Assembly (NCBI GenBank): GCA_964431545.1
Contig: CAYSLC010000020.1
Coordinates: forward strand, 1-42,443
DNA: 42,443 bases
Direction of reading: 5' to 3'
From: CAYSLC01 sp964431545
Lineage (GTDB): Bacteria; Desulfobacterota; Desulfobacteria; Desulfobacterales; JAABSP01
Positions 17,013-24,302 of this stretch are shown in pieces; the first letter of the stretch is position 1; the number at the start of each line of letters is the position of its first letter. Made by a program: the position numbers and the translations under genes. The notes under the pieces are model-generated. The model was not told where the DNA came from and searched no databases. It worked only from the letters and a program-made list of their open reading frames with translations.

Positions 17013-17153
17013 GGGTAATACCCCATTTCATTTTTCCGCCATACATGCTACGGTGCGTCTTCATTTTTTTTCATCAGTAGGGATCGCAAGGGATCCCGCT
17101 TACATATTTTGGGAGATGTTGAAGGGTATTCCTGTCTGTATCTTTACCCTTCA
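17013..17153 (+). promoter_or_regulatory. Cluster of inverted repeats upstream of the first chemoreceptor
   Basis: Three symmetric elements lie in this AT-richer gap: GGGTAATACCC at 17013-17023; GGGATC/GATCCC at 17080-17085 and 17092-17097; and TGAAGGGTA/TACCCTTCA at 17120-17128 and 17145-17153 (9-bp arms). The half-site GGGTA recurs in the first and third. They could be operator sites or transcript structures controlling the downstream three-gene unit. No matching sites are visible upstream of the second copy at 27119. Confidence 0.4.
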
Positions 17154-17182
17154 TTGAAACAAAGCTTTCGTTGGGGGAGAAG

Positions 17183-18739
17183 ATGGCGCAAGCCGGTGTT
17201 GTAATGAAGCGTTTCCGCCTGTCCATACTCATGAAAATATGGCTGAGCATCAGCATCCTGATCATCGGCTATCTCTTTTCCATCGTTGTGATCCATTACG
17301 CGGGCAACCATGCCGAAAAGAAGATGGAACGGATCTCCGAGTCCCTGTTTCCCGCCGCCACCTACGGCCAGAGATCCTTAAGCGGATTCGAAAAACAGAT
17401 GGCTCTCTACGAGGATGCGGTCATCCTGGGGGAGATCGAGAAAATCGACCGGGCCCGGATCCCGTACCGTCGGGTGATCGAGGCCCTGGATGCCTTCGCG
17501 GCCCTGCCGGGAATCGCGCCGAACCGGGCGCGCCATGCCGAAAACCTCCGCGGGGAGATCGAGGAGTACACCCGTACCGCCTCCGGGCTGTACCGGGAGA
17601 TGGCTTCGGGAAACATGACGGACACGGCCGCGGAAAAGGCCAAGGCACTGACCCTGGAACGGGAGCGGCTCGAGGAACGGCTGGCCCATTTGACCGATCG
17701 CATCACCGAGGATCTGGAGGCGAGTATCGATGAAACGGTCCGGTTTTTCGACCGGCAGCAAATGTTCAACTTCGTCGTCTTTGCCGTGGTCCTTCTGCTC
17801 TCCCTGGGCCTGTTCCGGCGGATCAGCCGGAACCAGATCCTTCTTCCCATCCAAAACGCCGTCCTGCAGTTGCGTCGCGTCAGCGGGCGGGTGGCCGACA
17901 CCGCCGGCGGCGTTTCCGAAACCAGCAAGTCCCTTTCTTGGGACACTTCCGAGCAGGCGTCCAGCCTCCAGCAGACCAGCGCCTCGATGAATGAACTGGC
18001 GGAGATGACCCGGCGCAATGCGGAACATGCGCGGGAAGCCAAAGAGATGACCGCGGAGGCAAGGCGGATCGTCTCCCGGGTCGACGGCCATATGTCCAAA
18101 CTGACCGATGCCATCGGAGAGATCACCCGGTCCAGCCAGGAGACCGCCAAGGTCATCAAACTCATCGAGGAGATTGCTTTCCAGACCAAACTCCTGGCGC
18201 TGAACGCCGCGGTGGAGGCCGCACGGGCCGGCGAGGCGGGCCGGGGCTTTTCGGTGGTGGCCGAGGAGGTCCGCAGTCTGGCGAACCGGGCATCCGAGGC
18301 GGCAGAAAACACGTCGGATCTCATCACACGTACCGTCAAGGCGGTGGAAGACGGCGATCGCCTGGCCCGGCTCACGGCCGACGCGTTCCGGAAGAATATC
18401 TCCATTTCCGATACGGTTGGCGATATTTCCGGGCAGATTCTGGCATCTTCCCGTGAACAGTCCCAGGGGCTCGATCAGGTAACCGAGGCGGTGGCGCACA
18501 TCGACCGCATCATCCAGTCCAATACCATCAGAGCCGAAGCCTCCGCGGAAGCGGCGCGGGAATTATCCCGGCAGACGGATATAATGGCCCGGATCGTGGC
18601 GCGGTTGAACGCGCTGCTCAAAGGGGATCATCGGGGAAGACCGGCCGTCCTGTCGTCCGCATCTTCCACCCCTATCGAGAATGGATCCGGCGAAAAGAAA
18701 CAGCACGGTATCGATCCTGTTCGGCAGATTAATCCATAA
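17183..18739 (+). CDS. Methyl-accepting chemotaxis protein (copy 1 of triad)
   Basis: A 518-residue transmembrane chemoreceptor: TM1 about 17-38, a helical periplasmic domain of about 155 residues, TM2 about 194-211, then a cytoplasmic coiled coil. The signalling tip (EEIAFQTKLLALNAAVEAARAGE, about 329-351) matches the CheA/CheW-binding hairpin of MCPs. A helix around EQASSLQQTSASMNEL is a likely methylation region. Between TM2 and the coiled coil there is no room for a full HAMP domain. The periplasmic domain shares IWLSI...GYL and the YEDAVILGE motif with the receptor at 27119. The start is placed at ATG 17183 behind GGGGGAG; a TTG at 17171 and an ATG at 17204 are alternatives. It lies 11 bp upstream of a PstS-like gene, forming an operon with it and a porin gene. 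Confidence 0.92.
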   Translation: MAQAGVVMKRFRLSILMKIWLSISILIIGYLFSIVVIHYAGNHAEKKMERISESLFPAATYGQRSLSGFEKQMALYEDAVILGEIEKIDRARIPYRRVIEALDAFAALPGIAPNRARHAENLRGEIEEYTRTASGLYREMASGNMTDTAAEKAKALTLERERLEERLAHLTDRITEDLEASIDETVRFFDRQQMFNFVVFAVVLLLSLGLFRRISRNQILLPIQNAVLQLRRVSGRVADTAGGVSETSKSLSWDTSEQASSLQQTSASMNELAEMTRRNAEHAREAKEMTAEARRIVSRVDGHMSKLTDAIGEITRSSQETAKVIKLIEEIAFQTKLLALNAAVEAARAGEAGRGFSVVAEEVRSLANRASEAAENTSDLITRTVKAVEDGDRLARLTADAFRKNISISDTVGDISGQILASSREQSQGLDQVTEAVAHIDRIIQSNTIRAEASAEAARELSRQTDIMARIVARLNALLKGDHRGRPAVLSSASSTPIENGSGEKKQHGIDPVRQINP

Positions 18740-18750
18740 GGAGGTATCCG

Positions 18751-19239
18751 ATGAAGAAGAACCGCCGATGTTCCGATGAAAAGGAGCGCATTATGCCGCG
18801 TTTCCTGTGCGCGACCCTGTCGGTTTGTTTACTGGCCCTGCCGATTCCGGGCTTGGCCCCCTTCGCGGCCGCGCAGGAGGTGAAGGTCGTGGTCCACCCC
18901 GATGTCTCCGGATCCACCCTCACCCAGGAAGAGATTCGGCGGATTTTCCTCGGCAAGAGCACCCAATGGGATCGAAACAACCAGAAGATCCATTTCATCG
19001 TTCTGGAGGGCGGCGACGCCCATGAGACATTCATCCGCCGATTTATCGGCAAAACCCCGTCCCAGTTCCGGAACTACTGGAGAATGATGGTCTTCACGGG
19101 AAAGGGAAGAGCGCCGAAATCCCTGGGAAGTCCCGAGGAGGTGGTGGATTATGTGGCAAATACCGCGGGCGCCATCGGCTATGTTCCGCCGGAGACCGAT
19201 ACAAAGGATGTTGGGGTCATCTCGGTCCTATCCCAATAG
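18751..19239 (+). CDS. Short PstS-like periplasmic substrate-binding protein (copy 1 of triad)
   Basis: A 162-residue exported protein (cleavage likely after AAA, about residue 41). The mature part, about 120 residues, matches the phosphate-binding-protein-like family (VKVVVHPDVSG, IRRIFLGK, GAIGYV). It is roughly half the length of PstS, about one lobe, so it may not bind phosphate in the classical way. Two starts each have a good ribosome site: ATG 18751 (AAGGAGG) and ATG 18793 (AAGGAG); the second gives a more typical signal peptide. No phosphate transporter genes are present. Its position between a chemoreceptor and a porin suggests a periplasmic sensory adaptor. The paralogue at 28801 shares most conserved positions. 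Confidence 0.82.
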   Translation: MKKNRRCSDEKERIMPRFLCATLSVCLLALPIPGLAPFAAAQEVKVVVHPDVSGSTLTQEEIRRIFLGKSTQWDRNNQKIHFIVLEGGDAHETFIRRFIGKTPSQFRNYWRMMVFTGKGRAPKSLGSPEEVVDYVANTAGAIGYVPPETDTKDVGVISVLSQ

Positions 19240-19264
19240 CGCATACACCCACAGGAGGTTTTCA

Positions 19265-20626
19265 ATGACCCGCAACGTCTCTTTTATCTGTCTTTTCATC
19301 CTCACCGCCTTTGCAAATGCCGGCGGCGCCTATGAATTGCCCTCCCTGGGCCTCGACATCCATGGTTTCGTATCGCAGGGGTATCTGAAAAGCGATGACA
19401 ACAATTTCCTCACGGCGGAGACCGAAGACGGATCCTTTCAGTTCAATGAAGTGGGGATCAACTTCAACAAGCAGTTGACCGACTCCCTCCACCTGGGAAT
19501 ACAGCTTCTGTCCCGGGATCAGGGCGTGGTCGGAAACAACGAGGTGAAGATCGACTGGGCTTACGGCGATTACCGATGGCGGGACTGGCTGGGGCTTCGC
19601 GTGGGCGTCATGCGGATCCCCCTGGGGCTCTACAACGAAACCCGGGACCTCGATTTTCTTCGCACGGGCATCCTGCTCCCCCAAAGCGTATACAACGAGA
19701 ACCTCCGGGACTATTTCAGCCGCCTTCGGGGCGTCGGGGTCTACGGCGAGATCCCCCTCAAGCGCGCCGGCTTTTTGGGATACAACCTGATGGTGGGAAC
19801 CGCCGACATCGATCCGGACGGCGGTGTGGCCCGGTCCTCCGAAACATCGGGCCGAATGGCGTATATCGACGGGGATGTGGGCACGATCTACAACGGAAGC
19901 CTTCGGTGGCAGACGCCGCTGGAGGGTTTCAGCGTCCGGTTCACCCATAACTACAAAACGGATACCGAAACAGAGGTTGAACTGCTGGCGTCCGCAGGTT
20001 CAGGCATGCCGCCGGGGATGCCCGGGAACGAGGGACAGGGTGTTCCCACGGGACCGAATGATCCGTCGGGGATGCCGGCGGGCGTGGAGATGCCGCCGGC
20101 CATGGAGCAGGGTTCCGGGATGCCGGGAGGCCCGCCCATGCCGGACGGAACGAATATGCCCTCCGGCATGACCGCCGTCGACCATCTGGATAAATTCGAA
20201 ATCTATGTCCTTTCCGCGGAATATTCCTGGAACGACCTGGTGGTCGCGGCCGAGTACATGAAGATGACCCGGAAGAGCCGAATCCAGGGGGTTCCCGTTA
20301 CGTTGTCGCTCGACCCCGTGGGATATTACCTGAGCGCCTCCTACCGGTTTACGGACTGGTTCGAGCTGGGGTCCTATTATTCGATCTATTATCAGGACGA
20401 AAATGATAAAGACGGCGACGAACTCGAAGCCAAAGGGCAGCCCGATTACCGGGCGTGGCTGAAGGATTGGACCGTCACGACCCGATTCGATATCAACCAG
20501 AACTGCAACTTCAAGCTGGAGGGGCATATGATCGACGGGGCCGCCCTGGTCATGCCGCAGGACAATCCGGACGGCTTCGATGAACACTGGTTTATGCTGG
20601 CCGCCAAGGTGAGCTTTTACTTTTAG
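19265..20626 (+). CDS. Outer-membrane porin-like protein with Met/Pro-rich insertion (copy 1 of triad)
   Basis: A 453-residue exported beta-barrel protein. It has a signal peptide (about 1-21), a repeated amphipathic strand pattern and a terminal Phe (KVSFYF) as needed for outer-membrane insertion. The early HGFVSQGYLKSDDNNFL and EDGSFQFNEVGINF segments are shared with the paralogue at 29224. Residues about 243-302 form an extraordinary loop rich in Met, Pro and Gly (nine Met, repeated GMP units) that the paralogue lacks. I chose ATG 19265 because AGGAGG precedes it; the open frame continues upstream only as overlap with the previous gene. It is the third gene of the operon, 25 bp behind the PstS-like gene. 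The solute passed is unknown. Confidence 0.82.
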   Translation: MTRNVSFICLFILTAFANAGGAYELPSLGLDIHGFVSQGYLKSDDNNFLTAETEDGSFQFNEVGINFNKQLTDSLHLGIQLLSRDQGVVGNNEVKIDWAYGDYRWRDWLGLRVGVMRIPLGLYNETRDLDFLRTGILLPQSVYNENLRDYFSRLRGVGVYGEIPLKRAGFLGYNLMVGTADIDPDGGVARSSETSGRMAYIDGDVGTIYNGSLRWQTPLEGFSVRFTHNYKTDTETEVELLASAGSGMPPGMPGNEGQGVPTGPNDPSGMPAGVEMPPAMEQGSGMPGGPPMPDGTNMPSGMTAVDHLDKFEIYVLSAEYSWNDLVVAAEYMKMTRKSRIQGVPVTLSLDPVGYYLSASYRFTDWFELGSYYSIYYQDENDKDGDELEAKGQPDYRAWLKDWTVTTRFDINQNCNFKLEGHMIDGAALVMPQDNPDGFDEHWFMLAAKVSFYF

Positions 20627-20644
20627 CGGAGGGATGGATATGAT
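20616..20644 (+). promoter_or_regulatory. Possible promoter for the Rpn-family gene
   Basis: TTTACT (20616-20621), a 17-base spacer and TATGAT (20639-20644) overlap the porin stop codon. Transcription would begin around 20651, only some 8 bases before the ATG at 20659, which has no ribosome site next to it. That points to a leaderless or nearly leaderless transcript. Confidence 0.35.
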
Positions 20645-20658
20645 ATTCTGATTTCGTA

Positions 20659-21537
20659 ATGAAAAAGCTGCTCAGTCCCAAAAACGACTTCGTCTTCAAA
20701 AAGCTCTTCACCACGGACACCGACATCCTGACGGATCTGATCAACAGCGCCCTATGTCTTTCGGAACAATGCCGGGTTATCTCCGTTGAGATTCTGAATC
20801 CGGATATCCTCCCGGATGAAATCGAAAGAAAGCTCATCATCCTCGATGTTCGGGCGGTGGACGGCATTGGCCGTGAATACGACATCGAAATGCAGGTGCG
20901 CAGGTTCGAAAACTATCCCCGTCGTTCGCTTTTCTATCTTTGCAGGATGTACGCCAGTCAGTTGAAATCCGGAGAAGGCTACTCGGAGCTTCATCCCGTC
21001 ATCGGCATCCATTTTCTCGACTATATTCTCTTTCCCGAAACACCCGATTTCCACTACAGCTTCCTTCTCCGGGACACTCGGCATCCAGGCCTGACATTGA
21101 CCGACGACCTCTCATTGCATATATTCGAATTACCCCGGATTGGACAGAAAATGCAGGCGCGGGGACTCCAGGGGCCTTTGGATCTGTTGACTTGGCTCCA
21201 TTTTTTCAACCACGCACAAGAGGGGGGAGAAGGAAACATGAAACAGCATTACCAAAATCCCATGGTCAATAGAGCAATGGAAGTTTTACAAGCCCTTAGC
21301 GAAGATGAAAAGACGCGGGAACTGGCGGAAAGACGGGAGAAGGCACTGAGAGACGAGGCCACGTTTCTGAATGAGGCCAAAAAGGCCGGCAAATTTGAAG
21401 GGAAAAAAGAGACGGCTGTCCGATTGTTGAAGATGAAGTTGCTGTCCTATGAGCAGATCGCCGACGCAACCGGACTGGATGTGCGGGAAATCGAAAAACT
21501 GAAATCTGTAAGCATCGAATCCGATGATGCATCCTGA
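20659..21537 (+). CDS. Rpn-family PD-(D/E)XK nuclease / recombination-promoting putative transposase
   Basis: A 292-residue protein. It opens with LLSPKNDFVFKKLF, the hallmark start of the Rpn/PDDEXK_2 family. The nuclease core has an acidic strand (IILDVRAVDGIGREYDIEMQ) containing the D...ExQ catalytic arrangement, then the family block SLFYLCRMYASQL. The C-terminal 70 residues are helical and charged and end in a helix-turn-helix-like ATGLDVREIEKLK. Rpn proteins are DNA endonucleases that promote RecA-independent recombination; this is known for E. coli RpnA. Composition is clearly less GC-rich than the surroundings, consistent with horizontal gain. The frame is intact. It is unrelated to the neighbouring operons. 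Confidence 0.85.
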   Translation: MKKLLSPKNDFVFKKLFTTDTDILTDLINSALCLSEQCRVISVEILNPDILPDEIERKLIILDVRAVDGIGREYDIEMQVRRFENYPRRSLFYLCRMYASQLKSGEGYSELHPVIGIHFLDYILFPETPDFHYSFLLRDTRHPGLTLTDDLSLHIFELPRIGQKMQARGLQGPLDLLTWLHFFNHAQEGGEGNMKQHYQNPMVNRAMEVLQALSEDEKTRELAERREKALRDEATFLNEAKKAGKFEGKKETAVRLLKMKLLSYEQIADATGLDVREIEKLKSVSIESDDAS

Positions 21538-21679
21538 CCATTTGAACACCCCGGTTGATCTGGGTGACGAATCGAGCTTTGTACTTTATGTGGGAAGGCG
21601 AGACCATTTTCATTCCAATAGTGGTTTCTGATGTCCATATCATACCTCTTGGACTTGTGACCAACAGCAATAGTCATTT

Positions 21680-21820
21680 TTCAAGGATCACTTCGCCGAG
21701 GTGCGAGAGGTGGATGTAACGCATGGATCGAAACCAGCGTTTCCGCCTGTCCACTCCTATACCGCACAAGGCAGTGTGCTTGACATCCATCCGTAAATCC
21801 ACTATTCATCGATCCTTGAA
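21680..21820. repeat. 141-bp nested inverted-repeat element
   Basis: TTCAAGGATC (21680-21689) and GATCCTTGAA (21811-21820) are perfect 10-bp inverted repeats. Inside are TGGATGT/ACATCCA (21711-21717 and 21783-21789), a small hairpin GAAAC-CAGC-GTTTC (21730-21743) and GCACA/TGTGC around 21765-21780. The layout fits a small non-autonomous mobile element or a structured RNA. It lies in the gene-free gap 21538-21861. The rest of that gap shows only short frames on both strands that I cannot assign. Confidence 0.45.
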
Positions 21821-21861
21821 CGAGGTTTGGTTCGCTTTCGCAACTCGACGAGGAGATAGAA

Positions 21862-22227
21862 ATGGAGATCGCCTTTCCCATCACCCAGGATCTCGGCTTC
21901 GACAGCAGGGTCCATGACCATTTCGGCACCGCCGACTACTTTCTCGTCGTGGAGACGGAAAAGGACGCCGTGGAGACCCGGGTCAACCAGGACAAGGGCC
22001 ACGAGTCGGGGCAGTGCAGGCCCCTGGACGCCCTGGGGGACCGCCGGGTGGATGCGGTGGCGGTGGGCGGCATCGGCGGCGGAGCGCTTCGGAAGCTTCG
22101 GAGCGGCGGTGTCAAGACCTACCGGGCCGTGGAGGGGACCGTCCGGGAGAATCTGGACCTGATCCGGGCCGGGAAACTGCCCGAATTCGCGCCAGAGCAC
22201 ACCTGCTCCGGCAACTGTGACCATTAA
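21862..22227 (+). CDS. Dinitrogenase iron-molybdenum cofactor-binding (NifX/NifB-like) protein
   Basis: A 121-residue single-domain member of the NifX/NafY/NifB-C family: IAFPITQD at the N-terminus, the variable cofactor-side loop DSRVHDHFGTADYFLVVE, and VDAVAVGGIGGGALRKLRSGGV, the conserved core. The C-terminus TCSGNCDH carries two Cys and a His, an extra potential metal site. Many anaerobes carry such proteins without nitrogenase; no nif genes are visible here, so a general iron-sulfur or metal-cofactor carrier role is more likely than nitrogen fixation. ATG 21862 has AGGAG at good spacing. It is the first gene of a closely spaced run with the FmdB-like and YkgJ-like genes. Confidence 0.88.
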   Translation: MEIAFPITQDLGFDSRVHDHFGTADYFLVVETEKDAVETRVNQDKGHESGQCRPLDALGDRRVDAVAVGGIGGGALRKLRSGGVKTYRAVEGTVRENLDLIRAGKLPEFAPEHTCSGNCDH

Positions 22228-22247
22228 GACCGGCAAGGAGGGAAAAG

Positions 22248-22502
22248 ATGCCGTTGTACGACTATCTGTGTATCGACTGCGGGAACACCTTCGAGGCCCT
22301 GGTCACCGGTGCGGCCGGGGACCTTCGTTGCGGATCCTGCGACGGGCAAAACCTCAAACGACTTCTTTCCGCCCCGTCGAGCCTCTCCGGCGCCCAGAGA
22401 AGCGGCCTGCCGGGGGCCGGCGACACCGCCTGCTGCGGAACCTCCCCCGCCCATGCCGGATGCGCGGGCCCCGGGAGCTGCTGCGGCAAGGGGCCGTCCT
22501 AA
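22248..22502 (+). CDS. FmdB-family zinc-ribbon protein
   Basis: An 84-residue protein with the classic FmdB/CxxC zinc ribbon: MPLYDYLCIDCG and, after a short strand, RCGSCDG (four zinc-ligand Cys). A low-complexity tail follows, with another cluster of cysteines (CCGTS, GCAG, CCGKG). FmdB proteins were named as putative regulators next to formamidase genes; their actual role is uncertain. It lies 20 bp behind the NifX-like gene with GGAGGGAAAAG before the ATG, so the two are almost certainly co-transcribed. The Cys-rich tail is unusual and may bind additional metal. Confidence 0.88.
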   Translation: MPLYDYLCIDCGNTFEALVTGAAGDLRCGSCDGQNLKRLLSAPSSLSGAQRSGLPGAGDTACCGTSPAHAGCAGPGSCCGKGPS

Positions 22503-22521
22503 GGGGCGGGAAGAGCCTTCC

Positions 22522-23187
22522 GTGAACCCCTACCACCAGGAGCAGCGGGAGGCCCTGGCGGCCGTCCGGGCCCACCTTTTGGAGATGGCGGGGGACCGGG
22601 CCGACGGCCTTCGGCGGGAGGTGGCCGAATACGTCGCCTTCCGGGGGGAGGTCGACGCCTTCCTGGCGCGATATTTCGGAGAGGCGTGTTCGGACAAATG
22701 TTACCGGAGCCGCCTGAGCGCCTGCTGTTCCCGGGAAGGGATCATCACCTTCTTTGCCGACGTGGTGATCAATGCGCTCTTCTCCTCCGCCGCGGATCTG
22801 GACCTGCTCGCCGGGGTTCTGGAACGGGAGAACGCCGGGTTCAAGTGCGTCTATCTCGGTGCGGAGGGCTGCCGCTGGCGGATCAAACCCATCGTCTGTC
22901 AGATGTTCCTCTGTGATCCGGTGAAGGAGCGTGTCTTCCGGGAGAGCCCGGAGGCCGGCGAAATCTGGGAGGCGTTCAAAATCAGGGAAAAGCGCTTTAC
23001 CTGGCCGGATCGCCCGGTCCTCTTTGACGGGCTGGAGGCCCGGTGGATCGAGGCCGGATACGATTCCTCCCTCATGTACATGCACAACAGCCCCGGCCTG
23101 TTGCGTCTCAAAGGCCAATTTCGCCGAGGCGGGAGGCCCGGATTGAGAACCGGGCCGAAAACAAAACCGCAAAACCGAAGAATTTGA
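22522..23187 (+). CDS. Cys-rich YkgJ-like putative zinc/iron-chelating protein
   Basis: A 221-residue soluble protein. Cysteines are grouped as in YkgJ-type metal-chelating proteins: CSDKCYRSRLSACC at about residues 55-68, then FKCVYLGAEGC and IVCQMFLC at about 115-135, matching the CxFLxxxGCxIxxxRPxxCRxF pattern of that family only loosely. The C-terminal tail is basic. I chose GTG 22522 because the upstream open frame is only a shadow of the FmdB-like gene; the start codon is not certain. It is 19 bp behind the FmdB-like gene and probably in the same operon. A role in metal or cofactor handling fits the context but is inferred. Confidence 0.65.
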   Translation: MNPYHQEQREALAAVRAHLLEMAGDRADGLRREVAEYVAFRGEVDAFLARYFGEACSDKCYRSRLSACCSREGIITFFADVVINALFSSAADLDLLAGVLERENAGFKCVYLGAEGCRWRIKPIVCQMFLCDPVKERVFRESPEAGEIWEAFKIREKRFTWPDRPVLFDGLEARWIEAGYDSSLMYMHNSPGLLRLKGQFRRGGRPGLRTGPKTKPQNRRI

Positions 23188-23194
23188 AAAACCG

Positions 23195-23452
23195 ATGAAA
23201 GACGACAAAGGGCTCTATTACCATCCCTATCCACAAAACCCCCGGGTACGGATGTATGTCCGGATGGGAAACGGGGAGATCTGTTTCCGGATGTGGAACC
23301 GGGATGACCCGGATCTGTGGCAAGAGCACGGATGGGTCCCCTACGGCGCCATCCGCCAGGCCCTGGCCATGTATGCAAAGAAGGACGGCTTCGACCCGAA
23401 GCGGGCCTACGACATCGACGTGGCCAGGGCGTTGCTGAAGGAGAACGGATAG
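23195..23452 (+). CDS. Small conserved-looking hypothetical protein
   Basis: An 85-residue protein I cannot assign. It is rich in aromatic residues (YYHPYP, MYVRM, FRMWNRDDPDLW, HGWVPYGAIRQA) and has no signal peptide or membrane segment. Codon use matches its neighbours. It starts 7 bp behind the YkgJ-like gene, so it is probably translated from the same transcript. The compact alpha/beta pattern and well-formed ORF suggest a real, possibly nucleic-acid- or protein-binding, small protein; that is only a guess from composition. Confidence 0.7.
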   Translation: MKDDKGLYYHPYPQNPRVRMYVRMGNGEICFRMWNRDDPDLWQEHGWVPYGAIRQALAMYAKKDGFDPKRAYDIDVARALLKENG

Positions 23453-23490
23453 AAGGGATTGAAAAAACCCATTTTTGGAGGCCGAACACG

Positions 23491-24201
23491 ATGGTGAAAC
23501 GAATCCTCATGGTACTGGCGGCCGCCGCGACCGCGGCCGTTTTCGGCGGGATGACCGGATGTGCCACGAAGAACTACGTGGACAAACAGGTGGAATGGCT
23601 CTATGAACGCCACCAGGGGCTGGAGTCCTCGGTGACCTCGTCCCAGGACGAGGATGACGAGGTGATCGTCTACCTGGAGGGTGAGCTGAAAAAGGTCCAG
23701 GCGAAGACCGAGAACAACACGGAGGAGATCGACCGGTTGAAGGAGATCGCCGCGGCCCAGAAACTCCAGGTGGAAAAAGGGCTCGACCTGGCCCAGGAGG
23801 CCCTGAAGCGCGCGGAGCGGACCAACAGCCTGTCGGATGGAAAGCTCCTCTACGAGGTGACCATCTCCGACGAGACCATCCCCTTCGCCTACAAAAAGAG
23901 CGCCCTGTCGGAGGAGGCCCGGACGGCCCTGGACACCTTCGCCGAGATGCTCATCGCCGAGAACAAGAAGGTCTTCATCGAGATCCAGGGGCACACGGAC
24001 AACGTGGGGTCCGACGCCTACAACCTCGCCCTGGGCCGGGACCGGGCCGAATCGGTCAAGCGGTACCTCCACACCGAACACAACATCCCCCTCGACCGGA
24101 TGGGTGTTTTCTCCTACGGCGAGTCCCAGCCGGCCGCCGGCAACGACACCCCGGAGGGCCGGGCCCAGAACCGGCGGGTCCTCCTGGTCGTCATGCAGTA
24201 A
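23491..24201 (+). CDS. OmpA-family peptidoglycan-associated lipoprotein
   Basis: A 236-residue lipoprotein. The signal peptide ends in MTGC with Cys24 the likely lipid anchor; NYVDKQVEWLYE then starts a coiled-coil stretch (about 30-115). The C-terminal OmpA-like domain (about 120-236) has the peptidoglycan-binding motif GHTDNVGSDAYNLALGRDRAESV and ends NRRVLLVVM. It would tether the outer membrane to the cell wall, like Pal but with a longer coiled-coil spacer. ATG 23491 has TTGGAGG nine bases upstream. It ends at a strong bidirectional terminator, closing the run of genes that begins at 21862. Confidence 0.92.
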   Translation: MVKRILMVLAAAATAAVFGGMTGCATKNYVDKQVEWLYERHQGLESSVTSSQDEDDEVIVYLEGELKKVQAKTENNTEEIDRLKEIAAAQKLQVEKGLDLAQEALKRAERTNSLSDGKLLYEVTISDETIPFAYKKSALSEEARTALDTFAEMLIAENKKVFIEIQGHTDNVGSDAYNLALGRDRAESVKRYLHTEHNIPLDRMGVFSYGESQPAAGNDTPEGRAQNRRVLLVVMQ

Positions 24202-24222
24202 GCCTCCTTCCCCTACGCCAAA

Positions 24223-24268
24223 AAAAACCGGCCACCCTCCCCCCGCGGAGGGTGGCCTTTCGGTTTTT
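24223..24268. terminator. Bidirectional intrinsic terminator
   Basis: GGCCACCCTCC (24230-24240) and GGAGGGTGGCC (24247-24257) make a perfect 11-bp stem with a 6-base loop. An A run on the left and a T-rich tail (TTTCGGTTTTT) on the right flank it. It serves both the OmpA lipoprotein gene (plus) and the nfn operon (minus), which converge here. Confidence 0.92.
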
Positions 24269-24302
24269 CCGCCCTACCCGATCGGAACCGGGCGTCGGGC
24301 GA

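Noticed and set aside
21447..21677. A 76-codon minus-strand frame after the Rpn gene
   Set aside because: It overlaps the end of the Rpn gene, has no ribosome site, resembles no family, and part of the same stretch is open in another frame as well.
21862..22227. Evidence for nitrogen fixation from the NifX-like protein
   Set aside because: This family is widespread in anaerobes without nitrogenase, and no nifHDK, nifE, nifN or nifB genes are in the window.
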